From assembly GCF_042680125.1 (NCBI RefSeq), contig NZ_JBHTNY010000001.1: a stretch of DNA of 64,000 nucleotides; one strand, written 5' to 3'. Shown here piece after piece: positions 53,965 to 61,965 of this stretch. The DNA comes from Robinsoniella peoriensis (GTDB lineage Bacteria > Bacillota > Clostridia > Lachnospirales > Lachnospiraceae). The notes beneath the pieces are model-generated. The model had not been told where the DNA came from. It searched no databases and saw only the letters and a list, made by a program, of their open reading frames with translations. The position numbers and the translations under genes are program-made. Each line of letters begins with the position of its first letter. The first letter of the stretch is position 1.

Positions 53965-54801
53965 TTACTGCTCCTTTTTTATTACTGCTTTTAAAAACTG
54001 ATCATTAATTTTTACTGCTACTGCTTCCTCTTCTTCCACACCCGGTAAGCTATATATTTCTCCATAATACCAATCCATTCTCTGCTGCCTGGAAAGCCGC
54101 CCCGGTACCGTTTCTATTTCCATAAGATCTGCCCTGGGAATTGCCCGCCCGGTGTTGTTATCAAATATATAATGCTCCCCTGAATTCCCCAGGTATTTTC
54201 CATCTGATGCTTCTGGCACCTGGATATCTGTGATCTCATAGATCTGGTTCCCCCTTAACAACTCCCTGCAGTTCCGGGAATTCACTTTCCAGGCATCCGC
54301 ACCTTCTGCCTCGATCCTTTCAAAAGAAATAATCCTGGATTTCTGCTCATCATCCGGATGAGTGACAGCCTTATGAAATCCATTTCCCACATCAATCACT
54401 ACATCATCTTCCGTCTGGCTATCCTTCAACTGAAATACATTCAAAAATGTGACCATACAATCCGAATTTTCAGGCAGTTCCTTTCCCAGATCTGCCATAT
54501 CCGTCAAATTTTCTTCTATCTCTTTTTCCAGAACAACCTGGTTCTGATCATTTAGATATACATATTTCTGTATATAGCCAATCCAGTCCCCCAGCTGATC
54601 CCGCCCTAACGTATCCTCCAGAATGGTATATTCTTTATTACCCATATAAAACCTGGACGCATCCTCCTCATTAACTGTACACTGCTCTTTTCCTTCCCGG
54701 TTTCTTTTAACTGCTTCTTTAAGCAAACCGCATCCTGCCGCAGATATACATAATACCGCTGCAACTGCTGCAGCCATCCATATTTTTATTCCTTTTTTCA
54801 T
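53965..54801 (-). CDS. NisI/SpaI-type lantibiotic-immunity lipoprotein (278 aa)
   Basis: Secreted lipid-anchored protein: signal peptide with lipobox SAAGC (about residues 20-24). The body shows a duplicated pattern I associate with NisI/SpaI-family immunity proteins: EYTILEDTLGRDQLGDWIGY, then VTFLNVFQLKD and VGNGFHKAV. The second half begins near YEITDIQVPEAS and ends with EEAVAVKINDQFLKAVI. Such proteins bind lantibiotics at the membrane. No lantibiotic gene, modification enzyme or ABC exporter lies nearby, so this is an orphan immunity gene, or a family member used for another purpose. GAGGAAGG precedes the ATG. Confidence 0.7.
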   Translation of the reverse strand: MKKGIKIWMAAAVAAVLCISAAGCGLLKEAVKRNREGKEQCTVNEEDASRFYMGNKEYTILEDTLGRDQLGDWIGYIQKYVYLNDQNQVVLEKEIEENLTDMADLGKELPENSDCMVTFLNVFQLKDSQTEDDVVIDVGNGFHKAVTHPDDEQKSRIISFERIEAEGADAWKVNSRNCRELLRGNQIYEITDIQVPEASDGKYLGNSGEHYIFDNNTGRAIPRADLMEIETVPGRLSRQQRMDWYYGEIYSLPGVEEEEAVAVKINDQFLKAVIKKEQ

Positions 54802-55033
54802 GTTTTCCTTCCTCTCTGTATTTCATGATACACGTTCCTGCAATATCCAGTAGTTCATCACACTGCTGATTTATGGACTACTGGAACCTTGGTGAAAATT
54901 CAGACTCTATAAACTAAATTCTTTATCTGTTTCACTTTTATATCATGATCATAACAATAAAATATAAGGAATCTATAAATTTATTTCTGCAAATCTAATT
55001 TCCTACGGATTTCCAATGAATTACAAATATTTC
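54802..55033. other. Intergenic region between the immunity lipoprotein and amt genes
   Basis: About 230 AT-rich bases between divergent genes. It should hold the lipoprotein-gene promoter. Nothing else was seen before the amt promoter at 55034. Confidence 0.4.
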
Positions 55034-55062
55034 TTGCATCTTAAAATGAACTGTGCTATGAT
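55034..55062 (+). promoter_or_regulatory. Promoter of the amt-PII operon
   Basis: TTGCAT (55034-55039), 17-nt spacer, TATGAT (55057-55062). This predicts transcription from about 55069. Confidence 0.7.
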
Positions 55063-55073
55063 ACATCCGAACG

Positions 55074-55117
55074 AAGGTGTTCAGATAATACATACGTGTT
55101 ATCTGAACACCTTTTTT
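55074..55117 (+). terminator. Leader terminator immediately downstream of the amt promoter
   Basis: Perfect 13-bp stem GGTGTTCAGATAA (55076-55088) with TTATCTGAACACC (55099-55111), extendable at both ends, followed by six T. It begins within about 10 nt of the predicted start and ends 50 nt before amt. Without antitermination most transcripts should stop here, suggesting attenuation control. Confidence 0.8.
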
Positions 55118-55166
55118 ATTTATAAATGCGACATTACACTAAATCTATCTGTTAGGAGGTCTTTCT

Positions 55167-56405
55167 ATGAATACTGGTGATACTGCTTTTCTTTTAATTT
55201 CAGCCGCTTTGGTCTTCCTTATGACACCGGGGCTGGCATTTTTCTACGGCGGGCTGGTGCGGCGCAAAAATGTATGCAATACTATGATGGCATGCGTTTC
55301 TATAATGGGGCTGTCCATTGTCATGTGGATTTTATTTGGCTACTCCCTCTCCTTTGGCGGAAATCATCTTGGCATTATCGGTGATTTCAGATGGTTTTCC
55401 TTTCAAGGGGTGGGAATGGATGCCGGCCCATATTCCGATACTCTGCCCCATCTGGTATTTGCTGCATTTCAGATGATGTTTGCCATGATCACTCCTGCTC
55501 TGATTACAGGTGCCCTGGTTGGGCGTATGCGGTTTAAAGCTCTCTTCCTGTTTATATGCCTATGGTCTGTCATCGTCTATTATCCGTTAGCCCATATGGT
55601 CTGGGGCGAAGGCGGTTTCCTTTCAGCTATTGGCTCCATTGATTTTGCCGGCGGTAACGTAGTTCACATCAGTTCCGGAGTCAGCGCACTTCTTCTTGCA
55701 CTCTTCCTTGGAAGAAGGCGTGGATATGAGACCACTTCATACCGGATACACAATATTCCATTTGTGGTTCTTGGTGCATCACTGCTCTGGTTTGGATGGT
55801 TTGGATTCAATGCCGGAAGCGCTCTTGGTGCAAACGGATTGGCTGCTCATGCATTTATAACCTCTGCACTATCTGCAGCAACTGCTCTATTATCCTGGAT
55901 GCTGATCGATGTGATAAAAGAAGGTAAGCCAACCATCGTAGGTGCATCCACCGGCCTTGTGGTAGGTTTGGTAGCAATCACACCGGGTGCCGGGTTCGTC
56001 CCCGTCTGGTCTGCATTTATAATTGGCGGACTGGTCAGCCCAATCTGCTATGTTACCGTAACTTTTATTAAAAAGCACCTGAAAGCAGATGATGCCCTGG
56101 ATGCTTTTGGATGCCATGGAATCGGCGGAATATGGGGCGGTATTGCAACCGGCCTGTTTGCCAGAAGCTCCATTAACAGTACGGCAAAATGGGATGGTCT
56201 GGTATTTGGGGATACCCGCCTGTTCATGGCACAGATCACTGGCATTCTGATATCCATTGCCGTTGCGGCAGCAGGAACCTTAATCTGTGTGGGAATTGTA
56301 AAACTGTTCACACCACTTCGGGTAACTCCCAAGGAGGAACAGCTTGGTCTTGATATTTCAGAACACGGCGAAAGCGCTTATCCATCTTTCAATGGATTTG
56401 ATTAA
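55167..56405 (+). CDS. amt: Ammonium transporter
   Basis: Eleven-helix Amt/Rh channel for ammonium. Seen are the N-terminal DTAFLLISAALVFLMTPGLAFFYGGLVR, the FQMMFAMITPALITG helix (about 95-110), the HISSGVSAL helix with the first pore His (about 166-174), and DALDAFGCHGIGGIWGGIATGLFA with the second pore His (about 310-333). Length 412. AGGAGG lies 7 bases before the ATG. It is cotranscribed with the PII gene 19 bases downstream, the usual arrangement in which PII closes the channel when nitrogen is plentiful. Confidence 0.95.
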   Translation: MNTGDTAFLLISAALVFLMTPGLAFFYGGLVRRKNVCNTMMACVSIMGLSIVMWILFGYSLSFGGNHLGIIGDFRWFSFQGVGMDAGPYSDTLPHLVFAAFQMMFAMITPALITGALVGRMRFKALFLFICLWSVIVYYPLAHMVWGEGGFLSAIGSIDFAGGNVVHISSGVSALLLALFLGRRRGYETTSYRIHNIPFVVLGASLLWFGWFGFNAGSALGANGLAAHAFITSALSAATALLSWMLIDVIKEGKPTIVGASTGLVVGLVAITPGAGFVPVWSAFIIGGLVSPICYVTVTFIKKHLKADDALDAFGCHGIGGIWGGIATGLFARSSINSTAKWDGLVFGDTRLFMAQITGILISIAVAAAGTLICVGIVKLFTPLRVTPKEEQLGLDISEHGESAYPSFNGFD

Positions 56406-56424
56406 GAAACAGGAGGATTCATTC

Positions 56425-56781
56425 ATGATTATTAAAATAGAAGCAATCGTACGGGAAGAAAAATTTGAAGATGTAAAGGAAGCTCTGGATGCAATTCAGG
56501 TAAATGGGATCACCATTTCCCAGGTCATGGGCTGCGGTGTACAGCGCGGATACAAAGAAATCGTACGGGGAACCCAGGTAGATCTGATGATGCAGCCTAA
56601 AATTAAATTCGAAATTGTAGTATCCTCAGAAGAATGGGAGGAAAAGGTAATAAGCGCCATTCAAAAAGCCGCCTTTACAGGAGAAGTGGGCGATGGAAAG
56701 ATATTCAGTTATGAAATACGAAGTGCAATGAAAATCCGTACCTGTGAAACAGGCTATGAGGCGCTGCAGTCAGATAATTAA
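56425..56781 (+). CDS. PII-family nitrogen regulatory protein (GlnK-like) lacking the T-loop tyrosine (118 aa)
   Basis: Trimeric signal protein sensing ATP/ADP and 2-oxoglutarate and gating Amt. It has the N-terminal MIIKIEAIVREEKFEDVKEAL, the GVQRGYKEIVRG segment before the T-loop, PKIKFEIVV, and the GEVGDGKIFSYEI B-loop region near the C-terminus. Where GlnB/GlnK have Tyr51 (RGAEY, the uridylylation site), this protein reads RGTQV, so it should not be uridylylated. GGAGG lies 8 bases before the ATG at 56425. Confidence 0.9.
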   Translation: MIIKIEAIVREEKFEDVKEALDAIQVNGITISQVMGCGVQRGYKEIVRGTQVDLMMQPKIKFEIVVSSEEWEEKVISAIQKAAFTGEVGDGKIFSYEIRSAMKIRTCETGYEALQSDN

Positions 56782-56787
56782 TATAAA

Positions 56788-56832
56788 AAGCGTGTATGAA
56801 AAGTAAGACCAAACTTCTTTTCAAACACGCTT
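56788..56832. terminator. Terminator hairpin after the PII gene
   Basis: AAGCGTGT..TGAAAAG pairs with CTTTTCA..ACACGCTT across 56788-56832. The tail is A/T-rich on both sides. It probably ends the amt operon and any transcript coming from the right. Confidence 0.7.
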
Positions 56833-56835
56833 ATA

Positions 56836-56940
56836 TTAGAATTTCAAGAACTGTTTTACCGGTACTCCGCATACCGGACATCTTACTATTTCATCTGTTT
56901 CTTCCATTATAAATCCGCAAACCGGGCATACATAAAAGTT
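56836..56940 (-). pseudogene. Rubredoxin-like zinc/iron-ribbon fragment without start codon (34 codons)
   Basis: Minus-strand codons read NFYVCPVCGFIMEE, then IVRCPVCGVPVKQFLKF and a stop. This is a four-cysteine CPxCG-x11-CPVCG metal ribbon of the kind that ends rubrerythrins and related proteins. An in-frame stop immediately precedes it and no ATG, GTG or TTG start lies before the first Cys pair, so it looks like the 3' remnant of a longer gene whose front has been lost. It lies between the amt operon and the GNAT gene. Confidence 0.6.
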
Positions 56941-56966
56941 TTAATTCTAACTCTGCAGCTTCTGTA

Positions 56967-57509
56967 CTACATGTCTCTATCAAATTCCCACTCTTCTTTT
57001 AAAATTCCATATTCATACGTATCCTGCCATATTGGTTTCCCATTTACATCAGACTTAAAGAAAATATTCTTAACCAAAAATCCTTCCCTTCGCATTCCAA
57101 GACGTTCCATCAGTTTCCAGGACTGCTGATTTCCCGGATTACACTTAGCCACCACGCGGCGGACTCCCCAATTCTGAAACCCTTCTTCCAGCAGTGCCTT
57201 TGCCGCCTCTGCCGCATATCCCCGCCCCTGGTACTTATTATTGAATACATACCCAATCTCCCAGGTATCAAACTTTCCTCTTTCAAAATAAAGGTTCCCG
57301 ATCATTTTCCCGTTTTCCTGGAGGCACACTGCCCAAAATGCCTTGCTGACCGAACGGATTCTGGCCTCCTCCTGGCACTTCTCCCTGGAAAAAACCTCAT
57401 ATGGTTCATAATACACAACTTCTTCATCCGCCAGATATTCATACAGGTCCTCCCAGTCACTTTCCAGAAATCTACGGATGATCAGACGTTTCGTTTTCAA
57501 TTCCTTCAT
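56967..57509 (-). CDS. GNAT-family N-acetyltransferase, RimJ/RimL type (180 aa)
   Basis: Acetyl-CoA-dependent acetyltransferase. The acceptor is unknown. It shows LKTKRLIIRRFLESDWEDLY at the N-terminus, the central strand IGNLYFERGKFDTWEIGYVFN, the acetyl-CoA loop KYQGRGYAAEAAKALLEEGF (Q-x-x-G-x-A/G) and RVVAKCNPGNQQSWKLMERLGMRREG. These are typical of the RimL-like group. GGGAGG lies 5 bases before the ATG. Monocistronic. Confidence 0.9.
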   Translation of the reverse strand: MKELKTKRLIIRRFLESDWEDLYEYLADEEVVYYEPYEVFSREKCQEEARIRSVSKAFWAVCLQENGKMIGNLYFERGKFDTWEIGYVFNNKYQGRGYAAEAAKALLEEGFQNWGVRRVVAKCNPGNQQSWKLMERLGMRREGFLVKNIFFKSDVNGKPIWQDTYEYGILKEEWEFDRDM

Positions 57510-57728
57510 AAATTCCTCCCTGCTGCCATTGAATCTGTCAGTTCAAGTCTGATTGCTTTTCTTATACTCCTATATTATGAAAATCCGGAATAAAACTCTT
57601 CAATATAAATTCTATGGGGACATTATAGCCTATCATTCAAAAAATAACAAGTAAAAGCAGGTGTAGTTTACCTGCCGTATTATACCTGTGCCTATGCTTT
57701 TCCATCGTTTTTCCAAATCGTCAAAAAA
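57510..57728. other. Intergenic region between the GNAT and M24 peptidase genes
   Basis: About 220 bases holding the presumed GNAT promoter. No other feature seen apart from the M24 terminator that follows. Confidence 0.4.
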
Positions 57729-57754
57729 TGGCAGCGCCCAGATGGGCGCCGCCA
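57729..57754 (-). terminator. Intrinsic terminator of the M24 peptidase gene
   Basis: TGGC.GCGCCC (57729-57739) pairs with GGGCGC.GCCA (57744-57754) around a 4-nt loop. Six T follow on the minus strand. Confidence 0.92.
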
Positions 57755-57775
57755 TTATATAGCTATATAATCTTA

Positions 57776-58948
57776 TTATTTCTGAATAAGCAATGGAATA
57801 TCGGTCAATTTTTCCATACCATGTTCCAGGATCAGGTATCCGTCCTCGAAACGCATCCCCGCAATATCAGCCTCAAATAATGGAATATCTACGGAAATAA
57901 CCATGTCTTTCTCTATTATTACACTGCTGGACGGTCCCAGTATAGGCGGTTCAAACTCTATAACCCCAATACTATGAAGCCCGGAATACATAAAGTTTTT
58001 CTCATACCCCGCCTCCTTCATGACCTGTCTTCCCATTGCTTCCACCATACTTCCTATTTTTCCCGGAAGCAGGTTTTCGGCACATACCTTCTGCGCCCGA
58101 ATCGCTGCATCAACAGCCGCTTTTACCTTTTCTCCTGGATTTCCAACGAGTATTGTTCTTCCACAGGCCCCATGATAGCCTTCATACCGGGGTGCCAGTG
58201 TGATAATAACAACATCATTTTCTTCAATCCTGCGATTCGTCGTGCGTGCTAAAATATGCCTGGTATTTTGTCCGGAAGCAACAATCGGATCAATCCCATA
58301 TCCTTCACATCCCATTTTACGCATTACGTATTCAGCCTCCGCAGCAACTTCACGCTCTGTAATACCCGGCCGCACTGCCGCAACCGCCGCCTGCATTCCT
58401 GCTGTTGCAATTTCATAAGCTTTTCGTATCACTGCGATCTCTGCCTGGGACTTCACACCTCTCATCGGCTCCAGAAGTTTATCTGCATCCACCAGTTTTG
58501 CTGACTTGAAAGCACTTTCAACCGCCTCATAGAGTTCCGCCCCCATATAAAGCTTTCCGGCAATCCCAACTCTTTCGGGACTTTTCAGCACACACTGCTT
58601 CACAATCTGCTCCAAGGGCTCGACCACAGAAAATGGATAGTCTTCATCCTCAGCAGAAAATTCAGATAAAACTTTGATATTATGAATTGCAGAAATCTCT
58701 TTTGCATACCCTTCCGTTTCCGGTCCGGTTAAAATGACCGGGTCACTGTCTGCCAAAAACATCAACAGCACATTTTCAAAATGGGTTGGTAAATCCGCAT
58801 AATATCTGGCATATGCATTGCCATGTGTGGCTCTGTCATCACTATAAGTCAGGATTACATCCAATTGATGATCTTTCATTATCTTCTGAACCTTCTCCCA
58901 ACGTTTGTGATATTCTTCTCTTGGTATTCTGACTGCTTCCTGCTGCAT
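57776..58948 (-). CDS. M24-family metallopeptidase, Xaa-Pro dipeptidase-like (390 aa)
   Basis: Pita-bread-fold protein of the aminopeptidase P/creatinase group. The N-terminal creatinase-like domain occupies about 1-150 (YHKRWEKVQKIMKDHQLDVILTYSDDR). The catalytic domain is about 155-390. Metal-ligand positions of the family are partly present: VVIITLAPRYEGYHGACGRT aligns where two Asp normally sit, and the first Asp is replaced. SGLHSIGVIEFEPP carries the His, and the Glu in MRFEDGYLILE is present. With incomplete ligands it may be a diverged hydrolase rather than a true prolidase. AAGGAG lies before the ATG at 58948; the frame from 59017 is too long. Confidence 0.8.
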   Translation of the reverse strand: MQQEAVRIPREEYHKRWEKVQKIMKDHQLDVILTYSDDRATHGNAYARYYADLPTHFENVLLMFLADSDPVILTGPETEGYAKEISAIHNIKVLSEFSAEDEDYPFSVVEPLEQIVKQCVLKSPERVGIAGKLYMGAELYEAVESAFKSAKLVDADKLLEPMRGVKSQAEIAVIRKAYEIATAGMQAAVAAVRPGITEREVAAEAEYVMRKMGCEGYGIDPIVASGQNTRHILARTTNRRIEENDVVIITLAPRYEGYHGACGRTILVGNPGEKVKAAVDAAIRAQKVCAENLLPGKIGSMVEAMGRQVMKEAGYEKNFMYSGLHSIGVIEFEPPILGPSSSVIIEKDMVISVDIPLFEADIAGMRFEDGYLILEHGMEKLTDIPLLIQK

Positions 58949-59199
58949 ACTGATTTTCTCCTTTTCACCTTCGATACCTGGCATTGTATATTTAACCGCA
59001 TACTTGATTGTGTACACCTGATTATTTGCAGTTTTACTCTAACCATAAAATATTATTTAATATTATTATACCTGTATTATTTCAGATGTCATCCTGTTAT
59101 CTTGTGTAAAAGTATCACTTTCTTGGGCTGCTATCTAATTCAGTTCCGTCTGTTTTAATCCCAGAGCCATGACCCTTCCGAGTACAAGAAATCTTTCTT

Positions 59200-59865
59200 T
59201 TAATCCACAATGTCAAATAGTTCATCCAGCCGGCTAATCTCATATGTTGCCAGGGCACTTTTACCTCCGATGATACAGGAATGTATCCCCAGATTCACAG
59301 CCCCCTGAATATCACTTGCTTCACTGTCACCGATTAACAGGGCAGCTGACTGATCAAAACCGGGAATATGAGCCTTTACATATTCCATGAACTCAATCTG
59401 CGGTTTCTGGTATCCCACTTCTTCACTGATAAAATATGCCTCAAAGAAAGGATACAGTCCGCTTGCATGAAGTCTGGCATACTGGGTGGTAGCCACCCCA
59501 TTTGATACTACATACAAACGGTGGTTCTCACTCAAATGTTTCACGGCTTCTAAAGCACCCTCTTTCATCATTGCCCCATTTGCCAGCTCATCTTGATATT
59601 CCTCTTCAAAGCTATCCGCAATCCCCTTGATTCCCAGTTCCTGAAAAGTTAGCCGGAAGCGCTTATCCAGTACTTCCTCCCTTGTAACATTTCCAAACTC
59701 ATACTCATGCCACATATGATGGTTAATCCTGGAATAACACTCCATCAATTCCTTAGTGAATTCAATATTGTACCGCTCAAATATTACATGGAGTGCTCTT
59801 TGCTCACATGCTTTAAAATCAAATAAAGTTTCATCCAGGTCGAACAGTAAATCTTGGTAATGCAT
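59200..59865 (-). CDS. HAD-family phosphatase, YjjG-type noncanonical pyrimidine nucleotidase (221 aa)
   Basis: Haloacid-dehalogenase hydrolase. Motif I is DLLFDLDETLFDF (nucleophile Asp, about residues 6-12), motif II VVSNGVATTQYARL, a Lys in motif III VGYQKPQIEFM and motif IV LLIGDSEASDIQGA. The cap is helical. The overall pattern is that of YjjG/YfnB, which hydrolyse non-canonical pyrimidine nucleotides (house-cleaning). AGGAGG lies 6 bases before the ATG at 59865; the frame from 59892 would overlap the upstream gene's end. It follows the hydrolase gene by 13 bases, so the two are an operon. Confidence 0.88.
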   Translation of the reverse strand: MHYQDLLFDLDETLFDFKACEQRALHVIFERYNIEFTKELMECYSRINHHMWHEYEFGNVTREEVLDKRFRLTFQELGIKGIADSFEEEYQDELANGAMMKEGALEAVKHLSENHRLYVVSNGVATTQYARLHASGLYPFFEAYFISEEVGYQKPQIEFMEYVKAHIPGFDQSAALLIGDSEASDIQGAVNLGIHSCIIGGKSALATYEISRLDELFDIVD

Positions 59866-59878
59866 TGGATACCTCCTT

Positions 59879-61405
59879 CTATTTTTCCACAAACGTGGCT
59901 ATACTTGCCATAACTTCTTCCGGTATATGCTTCTCTCCCTGATAATTAGCTGCTCCGTCCTCATATTTACCGGGCATAAATACATGAGTTAAGCCAGGGA
60001 AGGATTGAAATTCCCAGTTAGCTTTTTCCTTAAAATGTTCCTCCCATATTTTAAAGTCATCCATTGTAACCTGATAATCTTCTTCCCCCTGCAAAACGAG
60101 AACAGGCATGGTCATCTTCTCTGCCTCCTTGACACTGTCGAAATCAAAAATACTTTTCATGTATTTAACCGATTGTCCCATTATCTTTTCATCAGCTCCC
60201 AGAGAGTCAATATTTTTCATCTTGTCAATTTCTTTAAACATATTCTCATAAGATTTAGTTACCTCTTCTGTAGGATTCTTCTCCAGACTTTGAAGATATT
60301 TACACTGTCTCTCTATCGTCTCTGCAAATCCTCTTGCCGGAGCTGCCATCATAATACATCCATCCGGCGACGCTGCTTCTGCAATTGCCGGCATCATCTG
60401 TCCGCCCTGGCTATGTCCTACCACATACACTTTTGTGATCCCCTTTTGTTCTCTTAGCATTTTAACGGCAGCCACCGCATCATTAACCGTTTCGTCATAT
60501 ACCGTAAAATCCGGATCGGCTGCAAGCTCTTTTCCGTATACATAACTGATCTTATCATAGCGGTAAGATGCCACTCCCTTCTGGGCAAGCCCCCATGCCA
60601 GATCACGGAACGGCTTGAGCTGTCCCAGTGACTCATCCTTATCAGACGAACCAGAGCCGTGGACAAATACCACGGCTGCATATTCGGTCTTATTTTCCGG
60701 CTGGGTAAAGATTCCAGGCAATTCCCATCCATCTTTTACTTTTAAATTCATCGCAGTCTCTTTTACACCTTCCGGCATGGATGTTTCTTCCGAAGCTTCC
60801 TTATACTCTCCTGTATGGATTCCGCCGATTTTACCTTCTTTATTGAAACTGATCACCATATTCCAGGGTTGAGTTTCAAAATCACATGGAACCTCTACAT
60901 TCGTATACTGTGACCGGCTGCTGACCCATGCCTCTTTCATTTCATTTAACTTCCCGGATGCGGCAATTGCCGGTGCTAAAGACTGTTCCAGCTGTCCATT
61001 ATCCAAAACTTCTTTTAACTGGTCTTCAAACTGATAATCCGATTTTATCTTCTCATAATCTCCGGCTACAATATCATTTGCAAATGCCTTTGCCTGTTCC
61101 AGCAGTTTTCCTTCATCCTCACTTGCTCCGGCAGAATCGCTCTGTTCCCCATTCCCGGTTTCCTTTGCAGCCTCACTCGATGCCTCTGATCCGGTATTTA
61201 CTGCTGTTTCTTTTACGGATTCTGTTTCAGCTTTGCTCTCTTTTGTTTCCTGCGTTGTTTCCCCGGTACTTCCCTGGGTACTTCCCTGAGTACTAACCTG
61301 GGTCACCGTTTCACTTTGTGCCGTACTGCTTTTGTCCTGTCCGCAGCCAGCTATTGCCAGCGCTATTCCTAATACCATGACTACTAATTTTGCTCTCTTC
61401 TTCAT
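59879..61405 (-). CDS. Alpha/beta-hydrolase lipoprotein with DUF3887-like domain (508 aa)
   Basis: Extracellular lipoprotein: lipobox AIAGC (about residues 17-21), then a roughly 80-residue Ser/Thr/Glu/Gln-rich linker. A DUF3887-like domain follows (about 100-200, LLEQAKAFANDIVAGDYEKI), then an alpha/beta hydrolase (about 220-508). The catalytic triad is visible: Ser in VVGHSQGGQMMP (nucleophile elbow), Asp in LQGEEDYQV and His in GLTHVF. The oxyanion segment is FVHGSGSSDKDE. A family of surface esterases/peptidases of unknown substrate. AGGAGG precedes the ATG. Confidence 0.87.
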   Translation of the reverse strand: MKKRAKLVVMVLGIALAIAGCGQDKSSTAQSETVTQVSTQGSTQGSTGETTQETKESKAETESVKETAVNTGSEASSEAAKETGNGEQSDSAGASEDEGKLLEQAKAFANDIVAGDYEKIKSDYQFEDQLKEVLDNGQLEQSLAPAIAASGKLNEMKEAWVSSRSQYTNVEVPCDFETQPWNMVISFNKEGKIGGIHTGEYKEASEETSMPEGVKETAMNLKVKDGWELPGIFTQPENKTEYAAVVFVHGSGSSDKDESLGQLKPFRDLAWGLAQKGVASYRYDKISYVYGKELAADPDFTVYDETVNDAVAAVKMLREQKGITKVYVVGHSQGGQMMPAIAEAASPDGCIMMAAPARGFAETIERQCKYLQSLEKNPTEEVTKSYENMFKEIDKMKNIDSLGADEKIMGQSVKYMKSIFDFDSVKEAEKMTMPVLVLQGEEDYQVTMDDFKIWEEHFKEKANWEFQSFPGLTHVFMPGKYEDGAANYQGEKHIPEEVMASIATFVEK

Positions 61406-61689
61406 AATATCCTCCTATCTGTACGCGTTTATATACCAACATGATCTATCCCCCGGTAGAATCAGCTTATGCCCTTACTACTGACCTTCATACTGATCTC
61501 TCTCCTGAGTTGGCTTCATTATAGCACAGCCCCCATAAAGCTCAATAGCAGGTGCATAATATACCGTTTTTGGTGATTGAAATACAGATAGTAAATTTAG
61601 CTATATGACTGTATAATTATTATATTGGGAAGTAAAAAGAAAATCAATCATTTAATACAGAAGATATAGAAGTTTTATAAAATTTGTAG
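61406..61689. other. Intergenic region before tRNA-Cys
   Basis: About 280 AT-rich bases between divergent units. It contains the hydrolase promoter region on the minus strand. No gene was seen. Confidence 0.4.
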
Positions 61690-61718
61690 TTGACGTATAA
61701 ATTGGGATTTGGTAGAAT
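61690..61718 (+). promoter_or_regulatory. Promoter of the plus-strand tRNA-Cys gene
   Basis: TTGACG (61690-61695), 17-nt spacer, TAGAAT (61713-61718), ending 18 bases before the tRNA. Confidence 0.8.
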
Positions 61719-61736
61719 ATAATAGTTAAGAGATGC

Positions 61737-61807
61737 GGCGACATAGCCAAGTGGTAAGGCATGGGTCTGCAACACCCTGATCACCAGTTCAAATCTGGTT
61801 GTCGCCT
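61737..61807 (+). tRNA. tRNA-Cys (anticodon GCA)
   Basis: Cloverleaf of 71 nt: acceptor GGCGACA pairs with TGTCGCC, D-arm GCC..GGC, anticodon loop CTGCAAC (GCA), T-arm with TTCAAAT, discriminator T. CCA is not encoded. The outermost anticodon-stem pair is a U-U mismatch. A single-gene unit with its own promoter and terminator. An identical inverted copy lies at 63542. Confidence 0.95.
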
Positions 61808-61816
61808 CTTAATTTC

Positions 61817-61847
61817 CCCGGAAATTATGAATTTCCGGGCTTTTTTT
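61817..61847 (+). terminator. Intrinsic terminator of tRNA-Cys
   Basis: CCCGGAAATT (61817-61826) pairs with AATTTCCGGG (61830-61839) around a 3-nt loop. Seven T follow from 61841. Confidence 0.93.
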
Positions 61848-61965
61848 ATCTCTGAATGATAAACAAACCATCTGCCGGGTGCAGCATCATAAACTTAAAT
61901 TTTCATTGATACTGCCCCCAGATACTCATGGCTGTTTATGGAATGAAAAAAAATCCTTTCCCAAT

